A stretch of 16,405 nucleotides of DNA from Stramenopiles sp. TOSAG23-3. Taxonomy: Eukaryota > Sar. Shown here one piece after another: positions 14,066 to 16,405 of this stretch; position 1 is the first letter of the stretch; the number at the start of each line of letters is the position of its first letter. The translations under genes were made by a program, and so were the position numbers. The stretch is taken from NCBI GenBank assembly GCA_900128585.1, contig LT642489.1, positions 1 to 16,405 of the forward strand, read 5' to 3'. The notes below the pieces were generated by a model. That model saw nothing but the letters and a program-made list of their open reading frames with translations, made no database searches and was not told the origin of the DNA.

Positions 14066-14785
14066 TTAGATCATGCATAAATTTGATTGAATATCTAAGG
14101 GCACGCTATGCAACGTTTGTTCATCGATTTCCAGCAAGGACATTGCAGCTGCTTCGTCGCCTGCTGCTAGTGCATGACCACATGCATGAAACTTTTCCGT
14201 GACATCTTCGATCTTTATGACCACGGTTGGATCCAACAGCATTGCTACAGCCTCCTTTCTCAAACCTATTTGAATTGACCGTATATCCCGTCCACTTCCA
14301 CTTCCAATTTTTTTCGTATATACATTTTTATCCACCGTCGGTGTTTGTGCAATTGGCTTCTTCTTTCTGTCGGTACCGTTGTTGGGTGCCAAAAAACGTT
14401 CGGGGTCCCATTGTACAACGACGTTGGAGTCCTTCGGTCTGGCTTTTCCTCCGCCACTTTTTCCGTCGTGGGAAGATAAGACCGCAATGGACAATAGTTC
14501 ATAAAGTTTATCTAACGGTATAGTCAATGCCAAAATGTTCGTTTGATTTCTATCTTTGTAAATCCCCCAGCCACAACGGTACCCCATCCAAACGGCAGAA
14601 GGCTTGATCCATGTCATTCGTTCTTTCGACCAAAGCCCAGCTTGCATGGGCCCACAAAACGAGTTCGACGCAACTGCTGCTCGTGCAATTTGAGAATTGT
14701 AAGCTTGGTAAACAATAATGGTGCGTCTCCCCTTGCCATCCACGCGTTGAGTGGCTCGAATTTGTCTCTCTTGCAATCCTGCCAT
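14066..14785 (-). CDS. DUF4291 family protein
   Basis: A 239-residue protein with the full set of motifs of the DUF4291 family: RQIRAT near the N-terminus (7-12), VYQAYNSQIARAAV (25-38), RMTWIKPSAVWMGYRCGWG (56-74), QTNILAL (81-87), VVQWDPER (123-130) and RSIQIGL (169-175). The family is found in bacteria and fungi and I know of no established biochemical role. Between WDPER and RSIQIGL there is a basic, low-complexity insert (about 134-166) that bacterial members usually lack or have shorter. The ATG lies only six residues before the first family motif, so the start is well supported. It is a soluble protein with no signal peptide or membrane segment. Its scattered occurrence in eukaryotes makes horizontal acquisition possible. 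Its 3' end lies close to the MFS gene's 3' end. Confidence 0.88.
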   Translation of the reverse strand: MAGLQERQIRATQRVDGKGRRTIIVYQAYNSQIARAAVASNSFCGPMQAGLWSKERMTWIKPSAVWMGYRCGWGIYKDRNQTNILALTIPLDKLYELLSIAVLSSHDGKSGGGKARPKDSNVVVQWDPERFLAPNNGTDRKKKPIAQTPTVDKNVYTKKIGSGSGRDIRSIQIGLRKEAVAMLLDPTVVIKIEDVTEKFHACGHALAAGDEAAAMSLLEIDEQTLHSVPLDIQSNLCMI

Positions 14786-15077
14786 GAACCTGGCCGTGGT
14801 GCTGTTCTGGTCCCTGCTGCTGTTGTTGTCAACTGTAATTTTTCTATTGCTTTGACGACAATTGGCTTATTAGTTTCAACGTGGTGTTTGTCAAGGCTGT
14901 CAATTTACTAAGCAAAGCATTAAATGTTCAAAATCTACAATGTATAACTGTTACAATTTTAAATTGTAGTATATTTGATTAGTATAATAATAGTACCAAC
15001 AAACAAGGAGGAGGACAAAAAATATTATAATAAAATAATAAAAAAATGAAAAAATAATAATAGTATAATAGGTAAAT

Positions 15078-15105
15078 AGCACCAAGTGCTTTTTCTTCAG
15101 GTGCT
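15078..15105. repeat. AGCAC hairpin with T tract and second GGTGCT arm
   Basis: AGCAC-CAA-GTGCT (15078-15090) is followed by TTTTC, and GGTGCT (15100-15105) can alternatively pair with AGCACC (15078-15083). The two stems are mutually exclusive. It is short, so it may be chance. Confidence 0.3.
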
Positions 15106-15321
15106 TGTCTCTTTCTTTGTCTTCTTTTCTACCAATAATTATATTAAATAAAATATATAATAAATGTTGAAGAAAAAAAAGAAAAAATTAAATTGTTTTC
15201 TCTGCATGACAACATAATCACAGCATCAGTTATGAATTATTATAATTTAAAATAAGACATAATATTTTACTTCTATTTTGTATTTTTATAAATCTTGAGA
15301 TTGAGATGAAGAAAACAAAAA

Positions 15322-15527
15322 CTTCTTCTTTCTTTCTTCTTCTTCTTCTTTCTTCTTCTTCTTCTTTCTTCTTCTTCTTCTTTTAAAAAATATCTTTCTT
15401 TTTTTCTTCTTCTTCTTTTTTTCTTCTTCTTCTTTCTTTCTTCTTCTTCTTCTTCTTTCATCTTCTTTTTTCTTCTTCTTCTTCTTTCTTTCTTCTTCTT
15501 TCTTCTTTCTTTCTTCTTCTTTTTTTT
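15322..15527. repeat. TTC/TTTC pyrimidine block
   Basis: Three pure pyrimidine runs of 63, 67 and 67 bases (15322-15384, 15393-15459, 15461-15527) are broken only by an A-rich octamer and a single A. Units are mixed CTT and CTTT. The minus-strand Lys/Glu/Arg frame over it is a repeat artefact. Confidence 0.95.
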
Positions 15528-15927
15528 AATTTATTTTGTACCGTTATTGTTTTTCTTCAATAAGGAATATATTAATATAAGCACAGCACCATCATAATAA
15601 ACGATTATATGAAACTCACCAACAAAAAAAGCTAAATTTATATAATAATTATATTTTTATTATGACAACAACAAATAACAGCAGAAGACAATAATAATAA
15701 TAAATCACAAAAAATAATTTAAAGAAAGAAAAGTGAAGAAAGAAAAAGATATATACCGTATTATTCTAATCAAAAGCCCCCCTGAACAAATCTTAAATTT
15801 TATGTATATTTAAATGGTGAGCGATTTCGAAATTTAACCCGTTTGTTCATGCCCTTCGGTTCGTCTAGAGAACCCTGGATCGAAACATTAGAGTGCCGCG
15901 GAGCTCTTGCTTCCTGCCACCATCACC

Positions 15928-16405
15928 ATGGCGACTATCAAGAAGGAGCAACACGCCAAACGAATGAGAAATCGGCGCAAAACCGAGACGATGTCATCTA
16001 CGCTAAAGTCGCCCCTTCACTCTAACGATGGAGATCTGCCGATCATGAGATCTGCACATGATGTGCACCATGACAAAATAACGGAGCCGGAAGTAAAAAC
16101 GACTCTGAAGTTTGAAGCAGTCAAAAAGGGCGAAAAGGACGACGATCCCTTAACTACCATAGAAAACATAAAGAGAGCGATCGCTGGGATAGAAGAGACC
16201 GTGAAACGGACGGGAATATACAGCAAAGCGTCTCGTCGAAGGAAAAACGAGCTTCTCCGGCAATTGCAGCTTGCTCAACTTTCCCTGGTCCCTGTCATAA
16301 ATGTTAAGCCCTGCTCCAAGCCCGTCCTTCTAGAAGCACGAAGCACGTCCGCAGTTTTGGAATTTAAAACGCCGAAACTGAGATTGCGAACGCACAAGAT
16401 TACCG
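15928..16405 (+). CDS. Unrecognised basic protein, 3' end beyond the window
   Basis: An open frame from ATG 15928 runs to the right edge without a stop (159 codons plus one base). The previous in-frame stop is at 15889-15891, and the start context CACCATGG is the strongest in the window. The visible protein starts MATIKKEQHAKRMRNRRK, a basic opening that could act as a nuclear or nucleolar signal. A charged linker with KKGEKDDD (66-73) follows, then a likely helix (about 75-115) including ASRRRKNELLRQLQLAQL, then a basic region with KLRLRTHK near the edge. I recognise no family. Composition is coding-like and clearly richer in G and C than the flanking gap. A nucleic-acid or chromatin-related protein is possible, but this rests only on charge. 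Confidence 0.62.
   Translation, partial: MATIKKEQHAKRMRNRRKTETMSSTLKSPLHSNDGDLPIMRSAHDVHHDKITEPEVKTTLKFEAVKKGEKDDDPLTTIENIKRAIAGIEETVKRTGIYSKASRRRKNELLRQLQLAQLSLVPVINVKPCSKPVLLEARSTSAVLEFKTPKLRLRTHKIT

Larger units (their letters stand above)
14786..15927. other. Divergent gap between DUF4291 and right-edge gene
   Basis: These 1142 bases are very AT-rich and no gene is supported. They contain a small hairpin at 15078-15105 and a 206-base pyrimidine-rich block at 15322-15527. The final 80 bases turn GC-richer, suggesting the 5' leader of the right-edge gene. A 60-codon plus frame from 15843 overlaps that gene in another frame and looks spurious. Confidence 0.65.

Noticed and set aside
15273-15461. 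Minus-strand Lys/Glu/Arg frame
   Set aside because: Artefact of the TTC/TTTC pyrimidine block.
1-16405. tRNA or rRNA genes
   Set aside because: I looked in the gaps for the GGTTCGANNCC-type tRNA B box and cloverleaf arms and found none. GAGGTTCGG near 1720 lacks partner arms.
1-16405. CRISPR arrays, transposons or viral genes
   Set aside because: The repeats are simple microsatellites without spacers, and no transposase, reverse transcriptase, integrase or capsid-like protein was seen. Cellular tRNA and ciliary genes argue against a viral genome.
1-16405. Trypanosomatid-type polycistronic layout, because pyrimidine tracts precede intronless genes
   Set aside because: Strand changes at almost every gene and the tracts lie hundreds of bases from starts, often on the wrong strand for a splice acceptor.

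Overview
The window looks like nuclear DNA from a free-living or parasitic unicellular eukaryote. The proteins are eukaryotic: a Trm5-type tRNA methyltransferase, a YEATS-domain protein, a CAAX-tailed small GTPase and an outer-dynein-arm docking-complex-like coiled coil. The last one points to a lineage with motile flagella. All seven complete genes are single uninterrupted reading frames, so the genome is intron-poor here. Genes change strand almost every time, which argues against long polycistronic units of the trypanosomatid kind. Coding DNA is of balanced composition, while the gaps are very AT-rich and full of AAAG/GAA/TTC microsatellites. I cannot place the organism more precisely.

Layout, left to right: (AAAG)18 and an AT-rich gap (1-524); RING+YEATS protein (+, 525-1487); short convergent gap with a hairpin and back-to-back poly(A) signals; large RNA-ligase-like protein (-, 1750-5322, alternative start 5175); a purine/pyrimidine-tract gap (5323-6193); ODA-docking-like coiled-coil protein (-, 6194-8566); divergent AT-rich gap (8567-9685); atypical Ras-superfamily GTPase (+, 9686-10555); TRM5 (-, 10766-11974); divergent microsatellite gap (11975-12711); MFS transporter (+, 12712-13959); DUF4291 protein (-, 14066-14785); divergent microsatellite gap (14786-15927); and the start of an unrecognised basic protein running off the right edge (+, 15928-16405).

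The genes do not form an operon or one obvious pathway. The RNA-ligase-like protein and TRM5 both suggest RNA/tRNA repair or modification, and the ODA-like protein suggests ciliary motility. The RING-YEATS protein suggests chromatin reading coupled to ubiquitylation. The strongest unusual items are the RING-YEATS fusion, the GTPase that carries non-canonical residues at all three Ras positions 12, 59 and 61 plus a large insert before switch I, and the ~1190-residue protein whose C-terminal third holds an intact RNA-ligase catalytic motif set. A near-identical hairpin is shared by two convergent 3' intergenic gaps. Long purine/pyrimidine tracts are confined to gaps that contain gene 5' ends.
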